From positions 124,001 to 188,000 of the forward strand of contig WPDH01000135.1 in the NCBI GenBank assembly GCA_019137255.1: a stretch of DNA of 64,000 nucleotides, in the 5' to 3' direction. Below the pieces are notes generated by a model. It searched no databases. It was not told the DNA's origin and saw only the letters and a list, made by a program, of their open reading frames with translations. Shown here in pieces: positions 54,361-64,000 of this stretch. Origin of the DNA: Corinectria fuckeliana (lineage: Eukaryota; Ascomycota; Sordariomycetes; Hypocreales; Nectriaceae). Position 1 is the first letter of the stretch; every line of letters starts with the position of its first letter. The translations under genes and the position numbers were made by a program.

Positions 54361-57300
54361 GTGTCGACGGGGTTGACGCGGAGGGCGACCTCGTCCGCGG
54401 TGCACCAGTCGATGATGGTGGCTGGGCCGAGAGTGTCGTCCAGGCTGGAAGACACCTTGTCGATACCGAGCACGCTGGCCTCGCCCGCGTGGACAGCAGG
54501 GTGGCCCTTCAGCAGCAGGCCGCGCAAGGCAGCCTCGTCCATAGACAGACCCAGGGCCGTCTTGCCGTCAACACGGGTGAACAGGGCCCGGACCGTGGCC
54601 GCCGGCTCCACGGCGGACCGGATGAGCTTGTCGAGCGACGGGTTGACGGGCTGCTGCAGATCGACAAAGCCGTCGACGTGCATCGGCTTGAGGGCGGCCA
54701 AGTCAGGGGCAGCGATGAGCGGATGCACAAACTGCACCTCCAGGCTGTCTCCAGAGGACGAAGAAGCGGATGACATGGAGGCGGACGAGGCCGCAGAGGA
54801 AGACGTGGCAGAGCCAGAGGCGGAAGACGTGAAGAAGACGTCGACGTTGGCTTCCTTGGCCGCCTGGTGGACGAGCTGCGCAAGGCCCTCCTCAGCCTGG
54901 TGAAGCCACAGCATGCCCCCCTCCTGGACGCCCGAGACCAAGTTGGCTGCGAGGACAGTCTCGACGAGCTGGCTGAGCTGCTCGACATCGCTCTGGCCCT
55001 CGGCGCCGAAGAACAGGACTTGGCTGGCCGGGAGATCGAGCAGCGAGCCGTTGGTAGTCGAGAGCGCCAGGACCTTTTGCCCGGAGCCCAAGGACCCGAC
55101 GGCGAGGTAGTAGGTCTTGCCGTCCGAGGTGTGGACGGGGTACGCCGACGAGGCCGTGACGCCGACGCGGACTCTCCCGGCGCCGGCGGCCGTGGCGGCG
55201 TCGCGAAGAACCAGCGCGCCGTCTTCGTTCTCGGCAACCTCAACAGCCGTGCTGGCCAGAGCCACCTTGCGAGGGATGACGCGCTTGTCCGAGTTGTGGC
55301 GGTCGTTGAGCTCGTCGTCGGGGAGCACGCGAGGGAGGTAGACGTCCCCGTCTCTCACGACGACCTCGTGCTCCAAGCTCCACAGGACGTCCGCGTAGTC
55401 GTCCGAGCCAAGGCACAGCAGCCGGACGAGGGCCTCGGAAAACACGGAGGCGCCGGGGAGCTCGCCGGACTCGGTGTCGAGGAACTGGAGCCGCAGGTCG
55501 GGCGTCTCCTGCAGGATGGACCGGCCCAGACCGACCATCATGTTCTCGTAGGGCTCGTCCGTCTTGGAGGCCTTGGTGGCCCAGAGCAGGTAGCCGGCGT
55601 TTTCGAGAAGCCGGTGGATGCCGGCGAAGGCCTCCTCGGTCATATCGCGGAAGACGGGCGAGGTCAGGTCCGAGAAGACGACGACGGCGGCGCCCTTGGG
55701 GACCGACATCTGCGTGAGGCTCGGGAGGACCGTGACCTTGTCGGCGAAGGAGGCGAGGAGCTCCGTGGCGCCGCGGATGAGGCCGGCGACCACGGGGTCC
55801 GACTCGTCGCCCACGAGGAGCAGGTCGGCTACATGGGGGATCTTTTCTGGCTCGACGGCGGCGGCAGCAGCAGCGAGAGGCTCCCGGAGAAGGGCGACGC
55901 GGTCGTCGACGGCCTGGGTGAGGATGACGCCGTGGGAGTTGACGTCGACGCCCGAGAAGCCGGCGTACTGCAGCAGCGAGTTCCAGCCGAGAGACTCCTC
56001 GGCTTCGTCAGTAAGAAGGAGGTAGCCTCCAGCCTTGACGAGGCTGCGGCAGTTCTCCAGGGCATCTTCAACGGTCCCGGTGCGGGCGGCCCCGCGCAGG
56101 TTCAGCGCGAGGACGAGGTCGGAAGACGCCTCCTTGAAGCCCTGCTCCTTCAGGTCCGCCCCGACATCGAGCGGCTTAAAGGCCATCTTCTCCCAGTAGG
56201 CCTGCTCGCGGAAGGCCTCCTTGGCGGCGTCCACGGCGTCCTCGTCGGCATCCGTGTAAGTGTAGGAGCGGAACTGGCGGGAGAGCGTCTCCACGACGGT
56301 TCTGGTGGCTGCATCGGCGACGGCGCTGCCCACCTGCACGATGTTGGCGGCCGGGTAGCGGAAGGTGATCTGGCCGGCAACGGCGGCGAGGACGGCCTCG
56401 GAGGCGGCGGGGGCTCCGGCCGGCAACTCGATGCCGCATGCCACGTCCTTACGCCACACATTCTTGGCGTACAGCTTCACGTCGTCGGCCGGCGACGGCG
56501 CCGTAAAGGACGAGCAGTGCACGGCGCCGACCTGGATCTCGGCGTGGCCGTCGGCGGCGCAGAAGATGCCAATGTCGCCGCGGATCGCCTTGGCATCGGC
56601 CCGCGTCAGCGTGCAGTCGGCCACGAGCCGGTGCTCCGGCTGGTCGGCGTGCGGACAGGCCATCATGTTGATGCGGATGTGGCCGATACTGGTCGGCAGA
56701 TACGGGCACCAGAGCCGGCCGTCGCCGGGGGACGAGAAGGCGGCGAACAGGGCGTGGAAGGTCGAGTCGAGCGTGGCCGGGTGCACGCGCAGCCCCGTGT
56801 TGGCGTGGCGCTTGACGGTGACGGTGGCGGCGTCCAGCCGGCGCTTGACCGACTCGACGACGAAGTCGCCCGTGTAGTCGAGCCCGATCTCGCGCGTGGC
56901 CGTGTAGAGGTGCTTGGTGGCGAGCTCGTTCATGGGCAGCACGGGCTCGACGCGGCCGGGGAGCGCGTCGGCGGCCGGCTCGCCGAGCTCGAGCACGAGA
57001 CGGCCCCGGAAGTTGTTGCTCTCGGACACGTCCTGGCCGGTGGGCGAGGCGTCGACGTCGCCGCTGTAGCACGCGTACTCGGCGGCGATGCGGTCGGCGC
57101 GGCGGTCGGTGATGCGGATGACGAAGACGACCTCGGTGCCGGCCGCGTCCTCGTCGAGCGTGATGGCCTTGTTGATCTGCATGTCCCGGAGCTCGACCAG
57201 CCGCACCGGCCGGTCCGTCAGCCGCACGCCCGCCTCGACGGCCATGGCCACGTAGCCGGCGGCCGGGAAGAGCAGCTGGCCCTGGAAGACGTGGCCGCGC

Positions 57301-58898
57301 AGCCACTCCATCTCGTCGACGCGCATCACCTGGCGCCAGCGCACCTCCTGGTTGTTCTGGCCGTTGACGGTGGCGGCGCCCAGCAGCTCGTGGATGGGCC
57401 TCTCGCGCGTGCGGTACGCCTTGGACAGCCGCGACTCCTTGAACAGGATCTTGTCGTGGTCCCAGCGGTACGAGGGCAGGTCCTTGATGAGGCGAGGGCG
57501 GCGGGCCTCCTCGCCGAGCCACGCCCGCCACAGACCTTGCAGGTCGACCAGCCGCGAGCTCGACGAGAAGTGCTCCCAGACGAAGCCCAGCGCGTCGCTG
57601 AACTGCAGCGCGTCGTCCTGTCCGCGCTTCAGCACGCCCGTGTACGGCAGGTCGACGTCGGTGGCCGTCTTGAGCGTCTCCGAGGCCGGGCCCCGGAGCG
57701 CCGGGTGCGGGCCGACCTCCAGCACCATGTCGTACGGCTCGGCCTCCGTGTCCACGGCGACCTGGAGGGCCTGCGAGAACAGCACGGCGCCGCACATGTT
57801 GTCGGCCCAGTACTGGCCCCGGAGGTCCTCGGGCTCGAAGCGCCCCGTGGCCTTGAGCCCGTGGACGCTGGAGTACCAGGTGCAGGCGGGACGGCGGTCG
57901 AGGACCCGGATGTCGCAGGCGGCGAGGGCCTCGAGATACGCCGCGGCACAGCGCCGCATGTGGTGCGAGTGGTAGGCCGTGTCGACCTTGAGGAGGCGGG
58001 CAAACGTCTTCTTCTCGTCGAGCACCGCCTTGGCCCGATCCATGGCGTCGCCGTCGCCGGACAGGGTGATGCTGGAGCTGCCGTTGCTGGCCGCCACTCC
58101 GATCCTGCCGGCAAACTCGTCCCGGCTGCAGAAGCCGGTGGCCTCGTCGAGCGTCATGCCGACGGCCATCATCTTGCCGGCCTGGCCCTCGGGACCCATG
58201 GCGAGCGGCGCAACCACGCCGCGGTAGTAGGCGATGCGGACGGCGTCGGCGGCCGAGAGGTATCCCGCCGCGTACGCCGCGCCGATCTCGCCCGACGAGT
58301 GGCCCACGACGGCCCGGAACTCGACGCCGGCGGCCCGGAGCATGTTGACGAGGCCGACCTGTAGCGCGGCGCAGATTGGCTGCGAGATGGCCGCCTTGTT
58401 CATTTCCGACGTGGCGGCCGGGGCCTGCAGCTGCTCGGCCAGCGTCCAGCACGGCGGGTCGGGCAGCGTGGCGAGGGCCTCGTCGAGCTCCTCAATGGTG
58501 CTGCGGAAGAGCGCCGACTGCCGGTATAGCTCGGCGCCCATGGTCGGCCACTGGGCGCCCTGGCCGGTGAAGACGCCCAGGATACGCGGAAGCGCGCCGT
58601 CCCGGAGTGCCGTGGCCCGGCTGCCGAGCTCGGCGTCCTCGGCCGCCGCCTCGAGCTTCTGGACGAGCTGCTCCCGGTCCGAGGCCGAGAAGCTGGCCTT
58701 AAAGCCGAGCTCGCCGCGCCGGGACAGCGTGTAAGCCAGATCCTCCAGGCTCCACTCGGCCCTGTCCTTGAGCTCCTCGGCCAGGGCCTTGACCGCACCC
58801 CTCAGCGCCGTCTGCGTGTAAGCCGAGATGTTGAAGGGACCGACGACGTGCCGGGACGCCGCGGGCTGCGCTTCCTCACCGGCAGCGGGCTCGTAGCT

Positions 58899-58930
<32 letters not shown>

Positions 58931-60289
58931 AGCCGAAGCTGTTGACCGACACGCGCTTGGGGACGCCGGCCGGGCGCGCGGGCCACGGCGTCGGCTCCGT
59001 GGGGATGCGCAGGTGGTGGTAGAAGGGCTCGACGGCCGGGTTGAGGTGGTCGAAGTGCAGGTTGGGCGGGATGACGCCGTGCTGCATGGCCAGGGACGCC
59101 TTGAGCACGCCGGCGATGCCCGCGGTGCCCTCGGTGTGGCCGATGATGGTCTTGATGGAGCCGACGTGCAGCTTCTCGCCAAAGGCGTTCTCGTCGCCCG
59201 GGAAGAAGACGCTCTGCACCGTCGACGCCTCGAGCGGGTCGCCGGCGGGCGTGCCGGTGCCGTGGGCCTCGAAGTACTGCGGCCGGTCCTCCGGCTTGCT
59301 CAGGTCCAGCCCGGCGCGCGCGTACGTGGCCCGGATCAGGGCCGTCTGGGCGAGCGGGTTCGGCATGGTGATGCCCTTGGTGCGGCCGTCCTGGTTGACG
59401 CCGGTGCCGCGGATGACGCACTCGATGTGGTCGTTGTCGGCCACGGCCTGGCTGAGCGTCTTGAGGATGACGGACGCGAAGCCCTCGCCGCGCGCGTACC
59501 CGTCGACGTCCCGGTCCCACATGCGCGAGCGGCCGTTGGGCGACAGCATGTGCAGCTTGCTCTCGAAGATGAACATGGTCGGGCCGAGGATCAGGTTGAC
59601 GCCGGCGGCCACGGCCATGGACGCCTCGCCGTTGCGCAGCGCCTGCACGGCCGAGTGCAGCGCCACCAGGCTGGACGAGCAGGCCGTGTCGACGGTCCAC
59701 GCGGGGCCCTTCCAGTCGAAGAAGTAGGCGACGCGGTTGGACACGATGGAGATGGCGGTGCCGGTCGACGAGTAGATGGGCGCGCTGTCCATGTCGCGGG
59801 CCAGCACGTCGTAGTAGTCGTTGTTCATCAGGCCGACGAAGACGGCCGTCTGCGAGCCCTTGAGCTGCGGGATGGTGTAGCCGGCACGCTCGACGCCCTC
59901 GTAGACGGTCTCGAGGAGGATGCGCTGCTGCGGGTCCATCGACTCGGCCTCCTTGGGCGTGGTGTTGAAGAAGCTGTGGTCGAAGAGGCGGGGGTCCTCC
60001 TCGGTCAGGTACGCGTGCTTCACGTTGGTGCTCTGTGCGAGGGTCAGCAACTGTCCGGGGAGCAAGGTACGTATGCGTGGGTGAGCCCGTGACGTACACC
60101 GTGGAACTCTCCATTCTCGTTGAAGAAGCCGTTGGGGTTGAAGCGGCTGCTGGGAATCTCCTGCTTGAGATCGACGGGGTCGTGCAGCAGCGTCCACAGC
60201 TTGGACGGGGAGCTGGCGCCGCCGGGGAACCTGCAGCTGCTGCCCACGATGGCGATGGGCTCGTTCATGTTGGGTGCGGCGGAAGTCAT
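54327..60289 (-). CDS. N-terminal part (KS-AT-DH-MT remnant) of the HR-PKS, ends in the LTR
   Basis: Iterative type I highly reducing polyketide synthase. Exon 1 60098-60289 and exon 2 from 60032 flank a 65-nt intron (donor GTACGT, acceptor ACAG). Domains: KS (about 10-430) with active-site DTACSSS near C182, EAHGTGT and FGFGGTNAHA; AT (about 560-880) with GHSSGE near S641; DH (about 960-1270) with His in WLRGHVFQG and Asp in LDSTFHALF; then a shortened C-methyltransferase region whose SAM-binding motif (family EIGAGTGGAT) reads QVGSAVADAA, so methylation is unlikely; then about 480 residues of structural KR/linker with a Ser-rich run, and no recognisable enoyl reductase. True PKS coding ends at 54361; beyond it the frame reads LTR sequence. 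As it stands the protein would lack catalytic KR, ACP and R and could not make polyketide. Confidence 0.9.
54361..54365. repeat. Target-site duplication, right copy (GTGTC)
   Basis: GTGTC directly after the CA end of the right LTR, matching the left copy. Confidence 0.9.
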
Positions 60290-61793
60290 GTTCGTGGCTT
60301 GATTTCAGGGGGGGTTCAACGAAACTGGGGGGTTTGGTTGAATCTGAGGTCAGAACCTTTACAAAGGCAGTCAAGTGAGAGGGTTGAAAGGTGAGTGAAA
60401 GTAATCACAAGAGCTGCGTCTGTTGGATGGTAGGTCTAATGAAGCCGTGTGCCTGCTCTAAGCTTCTCTCGACTGGTTCACGGCTTGTTGACGATGCCTA
60501 TATAGCTCGTCGAAGTTCGAAGCTGTCAGTACATGTCGGGCTTGCCTCCCGCGCGGACGCCGACATGTCCCCCGTGTGGTCCCAGAGCGTCGGTCTCTCG
60601 ACAGCCAGCCCGATAGCCAGCCCCGACAGTTGCAGACAAGCATCTTACCCGACATCTGACAGCCAGGCCCCGACTAGATGCTGCCGTGGACCGGTGGATT
60701 TCCACTCGCGGCGAACGTTGCCGTCAAGTGTCGGGGACTGTCCCACCCGTGAAAACTGACCGAGACCGACCCGTGTGCTCATCGGCGACCGACCACCCTC
60801 GCATGACCAGGGCCGGATCGCCAGGTACGCGCAGGACAGCACCAAGCCGTATTTGGCCCTGCACGGACAAGGCCGATTGCTGGATCCGGCTGCTAACGGG
60901 CACAACGATAGGCCAGAGGCTTTCCGAACTCCGAGCGGCGACACCACCTCTCCGCCAGCAGCCGGCGGTTTGGGGGTTGATGGAGATGGCGATGACGATG
61001 GTGTGAGAATCTCGCTCGCCGACCTGTCACAACACTGCCATGTATCGCGGATGGGCTGATTCGGCCAGCGTCCGAGGACCGATACTAAGAGGCTTGCTTA
61101 CTGCGTCGACGATAAAAGATACGAGGTTTGCACATTTGCTGGCGTTTGCACCGGGCTTTGTCAACTGCTCGACTGCTAGCATGGGTGATGTTTGTGATGG
61201 GGGACCGGATTAGAGGAGAAAACTCGCAGTGGAGTTGCTGGACCCTTGACTCACGATGTGATTTGTTCTGACTCTGAATGCTCGAGTGTTGTTGTTTTCA
61301 TTGTACGTGGCGTAACCATCCCAGACTCTAATTGTGGTGCTTCTGCCGACCTGGTTTTTATGATCGACCAACTGAGTAATTCTATCGTCACGGTAGTCCA
61401 TTCCTATCAAATCCTCAGGGATGAGTATTCCTCGGGGTGTTTCCTACGCGAGTTTTCTCTTTTCATCATTTTGATACTATCAAAGCTCGGTATCCATCTC
61501 ACCCCCCACGATCTTAGACAGAGTAGCAATTCCAACAACTTCTATTATTAACTCCCAGGCTTTGTCTACAAAGCGGCACAGACTATTTACGTCCAACAAA
61601 GCCCGCAACGTAGAAAATAACGCAACGACTAATCTATCAATCTATCCGTATTAGCTCGCTCACGTTCCCCAGTTGTGATCAACGAGCGAGGCCCCGCCCC
61701 GTGATATCGTGTGCAGTCTTCTCAGCCAGAAAAAAGCCGGCGTGACAAAACGAGTGACTAGTTGCAGTAGAGCAGTGTTTCAAATAGATCGGT
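60290..61793. promoter_or_regulatory. PKS promoter region and 3' flank of the MFS pump
   Basis: About 1.5 kb with no gene. The PKS-proximal half is GC-rich and holds the CCCGACA motif cluster; the distal half (61200-61790) is AT-richer. Open frames here are short and have no family resemblance. Confidence 0.5.
60534..60735. promoter_or_regulatory. Cluster of CCCGACA/TGTCGGG motifs upstream of the PKS
   Basis: Four exact heptamers, at 60534-60540 and 60729-60735 (TGTCGGG) and 60622-60628 and 60648-60654 (CCCGACA), plus near matches at 60559-60565 (GCCGACA) and 60667-60673. They lie 245-450 bp before the PKS ATG in both orientations, as expected for a dimeric pathway regulator. The binding protein is unknown. 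Confidence 0.4.
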
Positions 61794-63631
61794 CTAGTGG
61801 CTCGCGAGGGCCGCCATGTCAATCTTCCCCCACGGCATGAGCAACGAACACACAAGCGTCACAGCGCCAGCCGCAATCACCGTGCCAAAGACTCGCTGGA
61901 TGGTCGACGCAACCGCGTGGACGGCAATCTGGACGATGGCCGCGTCAGCCGACGCAAAAATAGGCGACAGGGTGCCCGCCAGCCCGGACCGCACGTAGTC
62001 GTCCGGGTAGTGGTAGCCCTCGAAGCCGTCCTGCAGCGACTTGAAGCCCAGGTTCTGGAACAGGCAGCCCGAGATGGCCAGGGCGATGGCCACGGTGCCG
62101 ATCTGCGCGACGTTGATGAAGCCGATCGAGTTGGGCCGCTCCTTGGCCGTCACCTTGGTGGCCGCCACCGTGTAAGCCGTCTGGAACATGACGCCCAGGC
62201 CGGCGCCCATCAGCACCTCGTAGCCGTAGATGTTCCCCGCGGCCGTCGTCTCGTCGATGGTGAAGAGCAGCGCGCCGCCCACCGTCGTCAGCACGCCGCC
62301 GCCGATGTAGAAGACGTTGAACCGCCGCAGCACCGGCAGCAGCCCGCCGGCGAACATGACGAAGAAGATGAAGACGACAATGTACGGCAGCAGGCGCACC
62401 GCCGCCTTCAGCGCGCCGTCGCCCTGCGTGAACTGGAAGAACAGCGGCACGTAGTACAGCACCACGGCGTTGCTGAACGACGCCGTCGCCGTCACCACGT
62501 ACAGCATCACCAGCAGCGGGTTGCGCAGGAAGTGCACCGGGAAGATGCGCAGCTCGGCCGTCGTGAAGACGCACCAGCCCTGCTGCGCCACAAAGGCCAC
62601 CAGGCACGCGGCCCAGACGACCCAGAGCGCGATGGACGTGCCGGAGCCCCACGCGTACGTCGAGCCGCTGAAGGACACGACCGTCATGAAGATGGTGAAG
62701 ACGGCCGCGTTGAGCACCGCGCCCACCCAGTCGACCTGGCGCAGCTTCTGCGCGAACCCGAGGTCCTTGCGCGGGTTGAAGCCCGGGAACATGAAGACGT
62801 ACACGGGCGAGAGCAGGCCGGCGAGGGGGAGGTTGATGTAGAAGGACCATCGCCACGTTGCGCTGCTGTCGGAAAAGGCACCGCCGACGACGGGGCCGAG
62901 GATGGCGCCGACTCCCCACGACAGGCCGATGAGGGCATTGTACAGGGAGGCTTCTTTGTCCGTCGCGAAGACGGCAACGTAGGTCAGACTCCTGGATGCG
63001 TGGTCAGCCCGGGTGTTCCCCCTATATAAGATGCTCTGCTCTGCAGGGCTACGTACCCGAGATACATGCCAGCACCGCCGACGCCAGCGATGACTCGGCC
63101 GATGATGAGCGCGGCGGAAGTCGGCGCAGCACCGCACAGGGCACTGCCAACCTCGAAGATGACAATGGACGAGAGAATTAGCGGCTTGATGTCGAACAGC
63201 CCGTACAAGCGGCCCAGGAGAAGAATCACGGCGACCGAAGCCATCGGGAAGCCGAGCCCGATCCAGGACAGGTTCTCGATGTTGCCCAGGCTCTCGTAGA
63301 CGGGGCCCTGGACATCTGCGGCGATGGTGGTGTCGAGGCCTGGCACCTGTTAGTCTCTGCGTGCGAGTGATGCGCGGGGGATCGACGAGGCACGCTTACC
63401 GTATAAGAGGGCTCCCAGGAACAGGCCGACGAGGACGGAGATCCAGCGGAGGGTCGACATGCCGTCTCGGGGGTGGGGAGGACGCGTCTCGCAGGCCTCG
63501 GGATCGGAGCGATCCAAGGGGTTTGCGGGCGTCTTGTCCTCGTCCGGGCCGGAGCCTCCAGAGTTGGACAGGTCAGGAGCTTCTTTCTCCGGGGGAAGCA
63601 TCTCGGAGCTAGCTTTCTCGTGGGTTGACAT
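61794..63631 (-). CDS. DHA2-type (14-TM) MFS efflux pump
   Basis: Drug:H+ antiporter-2 family exporter, commonly found in fungal metabolite clusters. Exons 63400-63631, 63057-63339 and 61794-62991 (introns 60 and 65 nt) give 570 residues. A polar N-tail of about 65 residues precedes TM1 (WISVLVGLFLGALLYGLDTT). The family motifs LGRLYGLFDIKP (loop 2-3), GRVIAGVGGAGMYLG (TM4) and LGPVVGGAFSDSSATWRWSF (motif C in TM5) are present, and the C-terminal helices end in LVCSLLMPWGKID. It lies 1.5 kb upstream of the PKS start on the same strand, so it is the likely exporter of, or self-protection against, the PKS product. The gene itself looks intact, unlike the PKS. Confidence 0.9.
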
Positions 63632-64000
63632 TTTGGAAGTGAAGTGAAGTGAAACCGAAGCAGAGCTGGAGACGAATGCCCGAGTGTGTTTGTTGGGAAG
63701 ACCAAGGAGCAGCCAATGGAGGATATAATCGACTTGACACTAGGAAAAAGAGGCTTTACAACTAGTAGCTGATCTCAGTGTCCAGCCGACCATTAATATT
63801 GGTTTCAACCCGGGGAATTCACAGGGTGAATCGAGCGTCTGCCGCCTCCTGGTCGGGCAGTTCCGAGCGAGGGCCACTGTCACGCACCGCACGGCGACCG
63901 GCAAGTTTTGAAGAGGTGTGTAGTAAGCGAGTGCGAATCTCTCTAGTTAGCGTCCCCGACCTTCACTCAAGGCCAAGGGCAAATGCGAGAGCCGAAAGGC
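63632..64000. promoter_or_regulatory. Upstream region of the MFS pump, to the window edge
   Basis: 369 bp 5' of the pump, with one CCCCGACC near 63955 as a partial match to the PKS-promoter motif. No gene seen. Confidence 0.4.

Noticed and set aside
54867..58364. Plus-strand open frame of 1165 codons opposite the PKS
   Set aside because: Same antisense artefact of high third-position GC; the minus strand carries clear KS-AT-DH motifs.
61797..63029. Plus-strand frame of 410 codons opposite the MFS pump
   Set aside because: Arg/His/Glu-rich shadow of membrane-protein codons on the minus strand; no motif.
1..64000. CRISPR array or bacterial operon signals
   Set aside because: No spaced direct repeats of the right kind; introns and gene families are fungal.

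Overview
The window comes from the nuclear genome of a filamentous ascomycete (Pezizomycotina; family content fits a Sordariomycete best, but I cannot name the species). The evidence is protein-coding genes with many 50-100 nt spliceosomal introns carrying CTAAC/CTGAC-type branch sites, two Zn2Cys6 regulators, a PTH11/SAT4-like membrane protein, a highly reducing polyketide synthase (HR-PKS), and repeats with C-to-T/G-to-A damage typical of repeat-induced point mutation (RIP). Exon coordinates below were worked out by hand from splice signals and family continuity.

Left part (1-20.6 kb): a truncated allantoate-permease-type MFS gene diverges from a type-B carboxylesterase. These are followed by a seven-exon FMN-dependent 2-hydroxyacid oxidase ending in the peroxisomal signal SRL, a microsomal P450, a scrambled sugar-transporter pseudogene, a DapA-like aldolase, a MATE transporter, a PTH11-like rhodopsin-domain protein and, divergent from it, an APC amino-acid/choline permease.

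Middle part (20.6-46.2 kb): gene-poor and degenerate in places. It holds a BCS1-like AAA-ATPase pseudogene with many nonsense codons, an eEF1B-gamma-type glutathione transferase, a choline-kinase/APH-like phosphotransferase, a MAT2B/RmlD-like reductase, a sugar transporter, a Zn2Cys6 regulator, an ARMT1-like (DUF89) phosphatase, a second MFS pseudogene, a second Zn2Cys6 regulator and a GH42/GH35-like beta-galactosidase.

Right part (46.6-64 kb): the most notable locus. One HR-PKS gene (KS-AT-DH-degenerate MT-KR-ACP-terminal reductase, about 2760 residues when intact) is cut in two by a 5288-bp Ty1/copia LTR retrotransposon. The element has 114-bp LTRs, a 5-bp target-site duplication (GTGTC), a primer-binding site complementary to the 5' half of initiator tRNA-Met, and recognisable but heavily mutated integrase, reverse transcriptase and RNase H. 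Removing the element and one duplication copy brings the two halves into one frame, so the insertion is the lesion that inactivates this pathway gene. A 14-TM DHA2-type MFS pump lies upstream on the same strand and is the likely exporter of the former product. Four perfect CCCGACA/TGTCGGG motifs lie within 202 bp in the PKS promoter.
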